Source: an uncultured Collinsella sp. (lineage in GTDB: Bacteria > Actinomycetota > Coriobacteriia > Coriobacteriales > Coriobacteriaceae). Taken from it: 7,418 nt of DNA. The position numbers and the translations under genes are program-made. Shown here in pieces: positions 1-5,648 of the stretch (positions are counted from its first letter, which is position 1; each line of letters starts with the position of its first letter). The DNA is taken from positions 1 through 7,418 of the forward strand of contig URWQ01000066.1 in NCBI GenBank assembly GCA_900551635.1, read 5' to 3'. The notes below the pieces were generated by a model. The model worked only from the letters and a program-made list of their open reading frames with translations, had not been told where the DNA came from and made no database searches.

Positions 1-646
1 CATGATGATGTATTCCATCGTAAGCATTCGCGAGCAGGCTACGCTGGACCGTCTGGCCGACCTGTGTGACCACCAGCCCATGATCGCCAAGGCGCCCTGG
101 GCACTAATATTTGTGGTCGATTATGCCAAGTGGATCGATCTGTTTGAGCACGTGGGCTGCTTTGAGCCCGAGTTTGTAGAGCGCACGGGTAAGGCGCCCC
201 GCCGCGCGCCGGGTTTGGGCGACTTTGCCATCGCGGCACAGGATGCCGTGATCGCCGCCCAAAACGCCGTGGTTGCCGCTGAGGCCCTGGGGCTGGGGAG
301 CTGCTACATCGGCGATATCGTCGAGAATGCCGAGGAAGTTGCCGAGCTGCTCGATCTGCCGCCCTATACCATGCCGCTGTCGATGCTCATCATCGGCACG
401 CCCCGTAAGGAGCGTCCGGCCATTGCGCATCCCGTGGTGAACCTGGTGCACGAGGAGCGCTACTGCCGCGCCGATGCCGCGACCATGGACGCGCAGGTGG
501 CCGAGATGGACGCGATGTTCCGTCCGCATGCCCGCGAGGTGGGGGAGCGCGTCGTGGACATCTATACCCGCAAGCACACGAGTCCCTTTATGGCCGAGAT
601 GAGCCGCTCCATGGAGTGGTGGTTCAAAAATTGGCTTGGAAAATGA
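1..646 (+). CDS. NfsA-like FMN nitroreductase, 5'-truncated by window edge
   Basis: This is the C-terminal 214 residues of a nitroreductase-family flavoprotein. The family uses FMN and NAD(P)H to reduce nitroaromatics, quinones or similar acceptors in the cytoplasm; the substrate here is unknown. The frame is open to the window edge. The first visible residues, MMMYSIV, match the stretch that in this family follows the FMN-binding S-A-G-N motif, so roughly 40 N-terminal residues are missing and the first ATG is internal. Supporting signs are an APWALIFVVDYAKW strand-helix segment, the helix AAQDAVIAAQNAVVAAEALG followed by GSCYIGDIVEN, and LPPYTMPLSMLIIGTP, the usual NfsA/Frp-type core. The C-terminus (SRSMEWWFKNWL) is a tryptophan-rich helix common in this subgroup. 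TGA at 644-646 is followed within 2 nt by a strong palindrome. The family call is firm; the specific substrate is not determinable. Confidence 0.88.
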   Translation, partial: MMMYSIVSIREQATLDRLADLCDHQPMIAKAPWALIFVVDYAKWIDLFEHVGCFEPEFVERTGKAPRRAPGLGDFAIAAQDAVIAAQNAVVAAEALGLGSCYIGDIVENAEEVAELLDLPPYTMPLSMLIIGTPRKERPAIAHPVVNLVHEERYCRADAATMDAQVAEMDAMFRPHAREVGERVVDIYTRKHTSPFMAEMSRSMEWWFKNWLGK

Positions 647-647
647 C

Positions 648-682
648 GAATGTGACAAAGGGACAGTCCCTTTGTCACGTTC
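648..682. repeat. Near-perfect palindrome, intergenic repeat and possible terminator
   Basis: Arms 652-664 (GTGACAAAGGGAC) and 666-678 (GTCCCTTTGTCAC) are perfect 13-bp inverted copies around a single A. After one T/G pair (U-G in RNA) at 651/679, pairing continues for 3 bp, giving 648-650 with 680-682. As RNA this is a long hairpin with a minimal 3-nt loop. It begins 1 nt after the nitroreductase stop codon. No T-tract follows, so it is not a canonical intrinsic terminator, though it could stop or process transcripts or protect the 3' end. Its core (ACAAAGGG-ACAG...CCTTTGT) recurs in reverse orientation in the palindrome at 3144-3182. This suggests a dispersed short repeat family. Confidence 0.8.
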
Positions 683-743
683 CATATCGCCGAGGTGGCT
701 TAAAGGCCGTATAAATGTTTATCTAGCTGGGAAAACAGTGCCA

Positions 744-787
744 TTCAAACATGGGCCGATTACCTATAATTCCTTCGAACATTATAG
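744..787 (+). promoter_or_regulatory. Candidate kup promoter overlapping a dyad
   Basis: A perfect TATAAT lies at 765-770. The best -35 match is TTCAAA at 744-749 (four of six to TTGACA), with a short 15-bp spacer and no TGn extension, so the -35 is weak. Transcription would begin near 777, giving a leader of about 30 nt before kup. The -10 lies in a perfect inverted repeat, CTATAAT (764-770) and ATTATAG (781-787), separated by 10 bp. The dyad also puts a TATAAT on the reverse strand. It could be an operator for a dimeric regulator or simply AT-rich promoter sequence. The promoter call is inferred; no transcript data are available. Confidence 0.5.
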
Positions 788-790
788 TTG

Positions 791-798
791 GGAGGAAA
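791..798 (+). promoter_or_regulatory. kup ribosome binding site
   Basis: GGAGGAAA lies 7 nt before ATG 806 (10 nt when counted from the end of GGAGG). This favours ATG 806 over the in-frame TTG at 788, which would lie upstream of this site and have no site of its own. The surrounding 12-mer TGGGAGGAAACC is repeated exactly before the small membrane protein gene. Confidence 0.8.
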
Positions 799-805
799 CC
801 TGCTT

Positions 806-2833
806 ATGGAACAAAAGGCCAAGGAGGCAGCCTCGCACGCTGCGATTCCTGTGAGCATCTCGGCGATGCTCGTCACGCTGGGCGTGGTGTACGGCGATAT
901 CGGCACCAGCCCCATGTATGTAACCAAGGCGCTCGTCGCCGGCAACGGCGGCATCGGAAGCGTGACGGAGGAGTTCGTGCTCGGCGCGCTCTCCCTTGTC
1001 GTGTGGACGGTCACGTTGCTGACCACCATCAAGTATGTGCTCATCTCGCTGCGCGCCGATAACCATGGTGAGGGCGGCATCTTTGCCCTGTACAGCCTGG
1101 TCAAGCGCTGCGGCAAGTGGCTTATCATCCCCGCCATGCTGGGTGGCGCCGCGCTGCTCGCCGACGGCATCCTCACGCCGGCCGTTACCGTTACCACGGC
1201 CATCGAGGGCCTGCGCACCATCCCGGCGGTCCATGCCGTGCTGGGCGATGACCAGGGTCGCGTCGTCGCCATTACGCTCGCCATCATCATCGTGCTCTTC
1301 TTGGTACAGCGCATCGGTACGGCCAAGATCGGTCACGCCTTTGGCCCCATCATGACGCTGTGGTTCCTGTTCCTGGGCGGCACGGGTCTGTTCTTTGTCT
1401 TCCAGCACCCCGCCGTGCTGCTGTGCCTCAACCCGGTGCGCGGCATCGCCTTTTTGCTGAGCCCCAACAACCACGCGGGCATCATGATTCTGGGCAGCTG
1501 CTTCCTCGCCACCACCGGTGCCGAGGCGCTCTACTCCGACATGGGCCACGTCGGCCGCGGCAACATCTACGCTACCTGGCCGTTCGTTAAGTGCTGCCTG
1601 CTGCTTTCCTATATGGGCCAGGGCGCTTGGCTTATGAACAACGCTGCCAACCCCGAGCTCATGGGCATTGCCGACCTCAACCCGTTCTACCAGATGCTCG
1701 CCCCGGGCCTGCGTCCCTTTGCCGTAGGCCTTTCCACCGTTGCGGCCATCATTGCCTCGCAGGCGCTCATCACCGGCGCATTCTCGCTGGTGTCCGAGGC
1801 CAGCCGTCTGGACCTCATGCCGCACATGCAGGTCTTCTACCCTGCCGAGACCAAGGGCCAGCTCTACATCCCCATGGTCAACAACGTCATGCTTGTCGGC
1901 TGCGTCATCGTGGTGCTGCTGTTCCAGAACTCGGCGCATATGGAAGCCGCGTACGGCCTTGCCATTACGCTGACTATGATGTGCACCACGCTGCTGCTCT
2001 TCTTCTACCTGCACGAGGAGCGCAAGCTCAAGGTTGCTCCGTGGATCTTCGCGGCCTTCTTCCTTTTGCTCGAAGGCTTCTTCTTCGTGAGCTCGCTCAC
2101 CAAGTTCTTCCACGGCGGCTATTTCACCATCCTCATGGCTGCACTCATCATGGGCATTATGGTGTGCTGGTACAACGGCACGGCGGTCGAGCAGCGCCAG
2201 TTTACGCTGCTGCCGCCGCGCAGCTACCTGCCGCAGCTCAAGCGCCTGCGCGACGACGACCGTTACGAGCGCATGAGTGACAACGTCGTGTACCTGACCA
2301 AGGACACCCATACCGACTACATCGACCGCGATATCGTCTATTCGATCTTGGACAAGCATCCCAAGCGTGCCCGCGCCTGGTGGTTCGTGAATGTCGAGAC
2401 CATGGACGAACCGCACACCTTTGCCTATTCGGTCGAGACGTTCGGCACCGACTACGTGTTCCGCGTGCACCTGTACCTGGGCTACAAGATCAACCAGCGC
2501 GTCAATGCCTACCTGCGTCAGGTTGTTCAGGACCTGGCTGCCACCGGCGAGCTGCCGCCGCAGACGCATGACTACTCGGTCTACAAGGATCCGGGTAACA
2601 TCGGCACGTTCAAGTTCGTCCTGATCCGTAAGCTTCTGGCGCCCGAAAGCGATGTGGAGCCCAGCGAGCGTACGGCCATCACGCTCAAGTACATCATTCG
2701 CCGCGCCGCCGGCACGCCCGCGCGTTGGTACGGCCTGGAGAACTCCAACGTGAGCTTTGAGTACGTGCCGCTGTTCACCAAGTTCAAGGCCGTGAACAAG
2801 ATGCAGCGCCTGGCTCCCAACGAGCGGCCGTAG
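806..2833 (+). CDS. kup: Kup-family potassium uptake permease
   Basis: This 675-residue integral membrane protein of the Kup/HAK/KT family imports K+, probably by H+ symport. Family signatures are visible in order: GVVYGDIGTSP (26-36) in the first helix, LRADNHGEGG (82-91), ADGILTPAVTV (119-129), and GAEALYSDMGHVGRG (238-252). YMGQGAWL (269-276) and NPFYQMLAPG (292-301) follow. D31, D120 and E240 correspond to acidic residues implicated in transport in E. coli Kup. About 12 membrane segments occupy residues 15-455. A cytoplasmic domain of about 215 residues follows (RMSDNVVYLTKD, DILDKHPKRA-like segment, LGYKINQRVNAYLRQ). This domain resembles the Kup tails of lactic acid bacteria more than that of E. 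coli. Lactococcal Kup proteins are inhibited by c-di-AMP, so similar control is possible but unproven. ATG 806 is chosen for its Shine-Dalgarno site. The small membrane protein gene starts 69 nt downstream. Confidence 0.95.
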   Translation: MEQKAKEAASHAAIPVSISAMLVTLGVVYGDIGTSPMYVTKALVAGNGGIGSVTEEFVLGALSLVVWTVTLLTTIKYVLISLRADNHGEGGIFALYSLVKRCGKWLIIPAMLGGAALLADGILTPAVTVTTAIEGLRTIPAVHAVLGDDQGRVVAITLAIIIVLFLVQRIGTAKIGHAFGPIMTLWFLFLGGTGLFFVFQHPAVLLCLNPVRGIAFLLSPNNHAGIMILGSCFLATTGAEALYSDMGHVGRGNIYATWPFVKCCLLLSYMGQGAWLMNNAANPELMGIADLNPFYQMLAPGLRPFAVGLSTVAAIIASQALITGAFSLVSEASRLDLMPHMQVFYPAETKGQLYIPMVNNVMLVGCVIVVLLFQNSAHMEAAYGLAITLTMMCTTLLLFFYLHEERKLKVAPWIFAAFFLLLEGFFFVSSLTKFFHGGYFTILMAALIMGIMVCWYNGTAVEQRQFTLLPPRSYLPQLKRLRDDDRYERMSDNVVYLTKDTHTDYIDRDIVYSILDKHPKRARAWWFVNVETMDEPHTFAYSVETFGTDYVFRVHLYLGYKINQRVNAYLRQVVQDLAATGELPPQTHDYSVYKDPGNIGTFKFVLIRKLLAPESDVEPSERTAITLKYIIRRAAGTPARWYGLENSNVSFEYVPLFTKFKAVNKMQRLAPNERP

Positions 2834-2891
2834 TCGACGCTCGAGGTTTGTCTGCGAACGGGCGGGCTTGTATTGACGGGGATTGAGTCCT

Positions 2892-2900
2892 GGGAGGAAA
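2892..2900 (+). promoter_or_regulatory. Ribosome binding site of the small membrane protein gene
   Basis: GGGAGGAAA leaves 5 nt between GGAGG and ATG 2903. This is near-ideal spacing and decides the start against the in-frame TTG at 2873, which would lie upstream of it. The string TGGGAGGAAACC (2891-2902) is identical to 789-800 before kup. Confidence 0.8.
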
Positions 2901-2902
2901 CC

Positions 2903-3097
2903 ATGGATGCAAAGGTGCTTGACGGTTGCGATCTTGCGACCGAGCTGGTGCGTGAGGTACGCGCCGATGCTGCCGAAGATCGGTTCTTTACGAATCGGGC
3001 CAACATGGACATGGCCGACCGCGTGATTTCGATCGTGGTGACGGTGCTTGTCGCGGCGTGCACGTGCGCACTGCTCGCGCACGTGCTGTTTGTCTAA
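2903..3097 (+). CDS. Small single-pass membrane protein, unknown function
   Basis: This 64-residue protein is not recognised as a member of a known family. Residues 1-38 are hydrophilic and acidic (DLATELVREVRADAAEDRFF), followed by a short polar turn with two Met residues (NMDMADR). Residues about 41-64 form one strongly hydrophobic helix (ISIVVTVLVAACTCALLAHV) running to the C-terminus. There is no signal peptide, so a cytoplasmic N-terminus with a C-terminal anchor is likely. The Shine-Dalgarno site is excellent and the gene sits 69 nt after kup, with no promoter seen between them, so cotranscription with kup is likely. A role as an accessory subunit or regulator of Kup or of the kinase is a guess from position. 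It is longer than KdpF (about 30 residues) and shows no similarity that I can see. The last codons include a perfect 10-bp inverted repeat. Confidence 0.75.
   Translation: MDAKVLDGCDLATELVREVRADAAEDRFFTNRANMDMADRVISIVVTVLVAACTCALLAHVLFV
3060..3086 (+). repeat. GC-rich hairpin inside the 3' end of the small membrane protein gene
   Basis: GCACGTGCGC (3060-3069) and GCGCACGTGC (3077-3086) are perfect 10-bp inverted copies separated by 7 nt. The 3' arm is followed by TGTTTGT, a modest T-rich stretch, and the stop codon lies 8 nt after the arm. Each arm contains CACGTG. As RNA this is a very stable stem that could pause or partly terminate transcription between kup and the sensor kinase. The base match is seen directly; the function is inferred. 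Confidence 0.6.
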
Positions 3098-3128
3098 CGT
3101 CCGCAGGTTGCAAAGGCTTTACACTTGG

Positions 3129-3190
3129 AACCACCACAAGGGGAAACCACCACAAAGGTGCCTGTCCCCTTTGTGGTGGTTTTTGTTTTT
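3129..3190 (+). terminator. Intrinsic terminator in a palindromic repeat with a duplicated 5' arm
   Basis: AAACCACCACAAAGG (3144-3158) pairs perfectly over 15 bp with CCTTTGTGGTGGTTT (3168-3182), leaving a 9-nt loop. The 3' arm runs into TTTTTGTTTTT (3180-3190), a strong U-tract. A second copy of the 5' arm, AACCACCACAAGGGG (3129-3143), lies directly upstream. It can pair instead with 3166-3181, with one bulged T. The two 5' arms therefore compete for one 3' arm, and either pairing places the same U-tract after the stem. The tract ends just before the Shine-Dalgarno region of the kinase gene, so termination here would separate kup and the small gene from kdpDE. Confidence 0.8.
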
Positions 3191-3210
3191 GAGAGAGGGG
3201 CGGAACGCTG

Positions 3211-4836
3211 ATGGACGTCCGTACGGACGGCGATATTGCCGATAGCTTTTGGTGGCGGCGCACAACGCTGACGCGCCGCACTCCTCTGTATGACGTCTGC
3301 GTATCGGTGGGGCTGCTGGTCGCGGCGACGATTGTGGGCGCGCTGCTCGACCATCCGGGTCTCGCGCCGAGCATCATGATCGTCTATGTGTTCGCCGTTC
3401 AGCTGTGCGCATTCTTTACCTGCAGTCGCCTGTATTGCTTGCTGAGCTCGGCTGCCGCCGTGGCGCTCTACAACTTCTTGTTTGTCTACCCGCGCTACTT
3501 GCTGTCGTTTATCGACCGCGGCTATCCCGGCATGTTCTTCATCATGTTTGTGGTCTCGCTTGTGTCGAGCTCGATTGCCTTGGCCCTGCGTCGCGCTTTG
3601 GCACAGGCTGCCGCCAGCGACCGCCGCACGCATATGGTGCTCGAGACCAATCGCATGTTGCAGCGCTGCGCCGACGAGCAGCAGATCGTTCACGCCATGG
3701 CCACGCAGCTGGCGCGTCTTTCGGGCTGTCCGGTCGTGTGGTACAGCGCCGACGCCGAGGGCGATGACCTGCTGCCGCGTGCGACATACACGGCCGTGGG
3801 CGATGCCGCGCCGGTGCACGAGCTGGCGCCGCAGATGCCACCGCGGCTCTCGGCGTCCGCCTATGTGGGAACGCCGCTCGATGCTACGTTCGGCGGCTCG
3901 GCGTTTTATGGCATCTACCTGACGGTTCGCACAGGCGACGGCTTCGCGCGCTCGGGCGACCCCGCCTCGGTGGTGGGCGTGCTGGCTATCGTTGCCGAGC
4001 CCGACGTGCTGACGCACGAGGAGCGGACACTTGCCGATGCTATCGTGAGCGAAGGCGAGCTGGCGCTCGATCGCGCCCGCGCCATGGAGGCCCGCGAGGA
4101 GGCGGCGGTGCTTGCCAAAAATGAGCAGCTGCGCGCCAACCTGCTGCGCTCCATCTCGCACGACCTGCGCACGCCGCTCACCAGTATTTCGGGTAATGCC
4201 GATGTGCTGCTCGACCAGGGCTCGACCGGCACCGCCGTGCTCGACGCCCAAACGCGCCGCGGCCTGCTCTTGTCCATTCGCTCGGATGCGCAATGGCTCA
4301 ACGCCACCGTCGAGAACCTGCTCGCCATCACCAAGCTCGAGGGCGGCGGTATGCGCCTGTCGACCACGCTCGAGCTCATGGACGATATCGTGGAGGAGGC
4401 GCTGCGCCACGTGAACCCTGCCGTGCGCGAGCACGACCTTAAGGTGGTGGCGTGCGATGAGCCGGCGCTCGTCAACGTCGATGCGCGCCTGATGGTGCAG
4501 CTGGTGGTCAATCTGGTGAACAACGCCATCACCTATACGCCCGCAGGCTCGCATATCATGATTTCGATTAGCGTCGACGATGGACGCGTGGCGTGCTCGG
4601 TGGCCGATGACGGCCCGGGCATTGCGCCCGAGGACCGCGAGCGAATCTTTGAGTCGTTCTACACCGCCAACCACGGTCTTGCCGACAGCCATCGCAGCGT
4701 GGGCCTGGGTCTTTCGCTCTGCCGCTCCATTGCGCTGGCGCATGGCGGTAGCATAGAGGTTGCCGCGGCGGACCCGCACGGCTCGGTCTTTACGATTGAG
4801 CTTCCCGTCGCCGACGTTTCGTTTGATAAGGAGTAG
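3211..4836 (+). CDS. kdpD: KdpD-like sensor histidine kinase lacking the N-terminal KdpD/USP region
   Basis: This 541-residue membrane sensor kinase is expected to phosphorylate the response regulator encoded 4 nt downstream. Residues about 29-127 form four membrane segments of the KdpD transmembrane type (DUF4118), with the typical LYNFLFVYPRYLLSF at 86-100. Residues about 140-290 look like the GAF-like domain that KdpD carries at this point. The HisKA H-box RSISHDLRTPLTSISG (313-328) puts the phospho-acceptor at H317. The ATPase domain has an N-box (QLVVNLVNNAITYTP, 430-444), a G1 box (DDGPGIAPEDRERIFESFY, 466-484) and a G2 box (GLGLSLC, 498-504). E. coli KdpD has about 894 residues; its N-terminal KdpD ATP-binding and USP regions are absent here. 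ATG 3211 follows AGAGGGG (3194-3200) by 10 nt. No promoter is evident between the upstream terminator and this start. Confidence 0.92.
   Translation: MDVRTDGDIADSFWWRRTTLTRRTPLYDVCVSVGLLVAATIVGALLDHPGLAPSIMIVYVFAVQLCAFFTCSRLYCLLSSAAAVALYNFLFVYPRYLLSFIDRGYPGMFFIMFVVSLVSSSIALALRRALAQAAASDRRTHMVLETNRMLQRCADEQQIVHAMATQLARLSGCPVVWYSADAEGDDLLPRATYTAVGDAAPVHELAPQMPPRLSASAYVGTPLDATFGGSAFYGIYLTVRTGDGFARSGDPASVVGVLAIVAEPDVLTHEERTLADAIVSEGELALDRARAMEAREEAAVLAKNEQLRANLLRSISHDLRTPLTSISGNADVLLDQGSTGTAVLDAQTRRGLLLSIRSDAQWLNATVENLLAITKLEGGGMRLSTTLELMDDIVEEALRHVNPAVREHDLKVVACDEPALVNVDARLMVQLVVNLVNNAITYTPAGSHIMISISVDDGRVACSVADDGPGIAPEDRERIFESFYTANHGLADSHRSVGLGLSLCRSIALAHGGSIEVAAADPHGSVFTIELPVADVSFDKE
4828..4833 (+). 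promoter_or_regulatory. kdpE ribosome binding site inside the kdpD 3' end
   Basis: AAGGAG ends immediately before the kdpD stop codon and 7 nt before GTG 4841. It decides the start against the in-frame TTG at 4760, which would add 27 low-complexity Arg/Ser-rich residues overlapping kdpD. The layout implies translational coupling of kinase and regulator. Confidence 0.85.
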
Positions 4837-4840
4837 CGCT

Positions 4841-5554
4841 GTGCCGAACTCTGCCGTAAAACCGCTCATCTTGGTCGTTGAGGACGATCCCGCCGTCCGC
4901 AACCTTATTGTTGCCGCGCTCGAGGCGCACGGCTTGCGTCATATGGCCGTGGAGACCGCCCATGCCGCCATCGCCGCCGCCTCATCGCAGGCACCGAGCA
5001 TTGTGCTGCTCGATCTGGGCCTGCCCGATATGGACGGCGTCAAGGTGGTGGAGTCGGTGCGCGCATGGTCGGGCATGCCGATTATCGTGGTCTCGGCGCG
5101 CAGCGAGGATGCGGACAAAATCCGCGCGCTCGATGCCGGTGCCGACGACTATCTGACCAAGCCGTTTTCGGTCGAGGAACTGCTTGCACGCATTCGCACG
5201 ACGCTCAGGCGCCTTTCGTATGCGCAAACGGGTGGTGTTGCCTCCGAGGGCTCGTTCGATACCGGTGAGCTGCATATCGACTTTGATGCCGGCATTGCCA
5301 CGATGGATGGCGAGGAGCTGCATCTGACACCGATTGAGTACAAGCTCTTGTGCCTGCTGGCACATAACGCCGACAAGGTACTAACGCACCAGTTTATCCT
5401 GCACGAGATTTGGGGCACGGCAACTAAGAGCGACCTGGCGAGCCTGCGCGTCTTTATGGGCACGCTGCGCAAGAAGATCGAGTCCGACCCCGCGCATCCG
5501 CGCTATATCCAGACACACGTGGGCATCGGTTACCGATTGGTCACCCAAGGCTAG
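4841..5554 (+). CDS. kdpE: KdpE-like OmpR-family response regulator
   Basis: This 237-residue cytoplasmic regulator (E. coli KdpE has 225) combines a receiver domain (about 8-122) with a winged-helix DNA-binding domain (about 138-235). The acidic pocket is E14, D15 and D16; the phospho-acceptor is D58 in LLDLGLPDMDG; S85 and K107 complete the active site. VSARSEDADKIRALDAGADD (84-103) and HLTPIEYKLL (161-170) closely match E. coli KdpE. MGTLRKKIESDP (206-217) and GIGYRL (228-233) are typical of the recognition helix and wing. The start is GTG, supported by an AAGGAG site and by the proximity to kdpD. It should be phosphorylated by the neighbouring kinase and regulate potassium transport genes. 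The Kdp pump genes are not in this window; kup, upstream, is a plausible target. Assignment to the KdpE subgroup is strong; the regulon is inferred. Confidence 0.93.
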   Translation: MPNSAVKPLILVVEDDPAVRNLIVAALEAHGLRHMAVETAHAAIAAASSQAPSIVLLDLGLPDMDGVKVVESVRAWSGMPIIVVSARSEDADKIRALDAGADDYLTKPFSVEELLARIRTTLRRLSYAQTGGVASEGSFDTGELHIDFDAGIATMDGEELHLTPIEYKLLCLLAHNADKVLTHQFILHEIWGTATKSDLASLRVFMGTLRKKIESDPAHPRYIQTHVGIGYRLVTQG

Positions 5555-5579
5555 ATCGCCAACCACCGTCCCAATATGA

Positions 5580-5644
5580 GTTGCGGTGAAATACGGACGG
5601 AAATGGCCTATTTGGCGGCCAAACAGTCCATATTCCACCGCAAC
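5580..5644 (+). terminator. Long imperfect inverted repeat between convergent genes, likely kdpE terminator
   Basis: GTTGCGGTGAAATACGGAC (5580-5598) pairs with GTCCATATTCCACCGCAAC (5626-5644), 17 of 19 positions matching. A further inner stem TGGCC/GGCCA (5604-5608 with 5617-5621) fits inside, so about 65 nt can fold into one hairpin. On the plus strand the 3' arm is followed by TTTGTTATTT (5645-5654), a U-rich tail that suits termination of kdpE transcripts and overlaps the last codons of the convergent methyltransferase. On the minus strand no T-tract follows. The length and symmetry suggest a repeat element co-opted as a terminator. It shares no obvious core with the other two palindromes in the window. 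Confidence 0.7.
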
Positions 5645-5648
5645 TTTG

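Noticed and set aside
647..805. A c-di-AMP (ydaO) riboswitch upstream of kup
   Set aside because: Such switches often precede potassium transporters, but the 159-nt gap lacks the conserved ydaO core and is mostly accounted for by the palindrome and the promoter region.
2821..2843. CGAGC/GCTCG hairpin at the kup stop codon as a terminator
   Set aside because: The stem is only 5 bp with a 13-nt loop and no T-tract, so it is too weak to support.
782..3082. Very long open frame (766 codons) on the minus strand opposite kup
   Set aside because: Its translation is rich in His, Arg, Gln and Glu with no recognisable domain, and it lies exactly opposite an unambiguous Kup. GC-rich third positions remove stop codons on the opposite strand.
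2903..3097. Calling the small membrane protein KdpF
   Set aside because: It is about twice the length of KdpF, has a long acidic cytoplasmic part, and no kdpA lies next to it.
3098..3143. A promoter for kdpD using TTGCAA (3108-3113) or TTTACA (3118-3123) as -35
   Set aside because: At 17-bp spacing the -10 positions read CCACCA or GGGAAA, nothing like TATAAT.
3094..4902. Long open frame (602 codons) on the minus strand opposite the sensor kinase
   Set aside because: It is low-complexity Arg/His/Gly-rich sequence without motifs and antisense to clear KdpD modules. It is a composition artefact.
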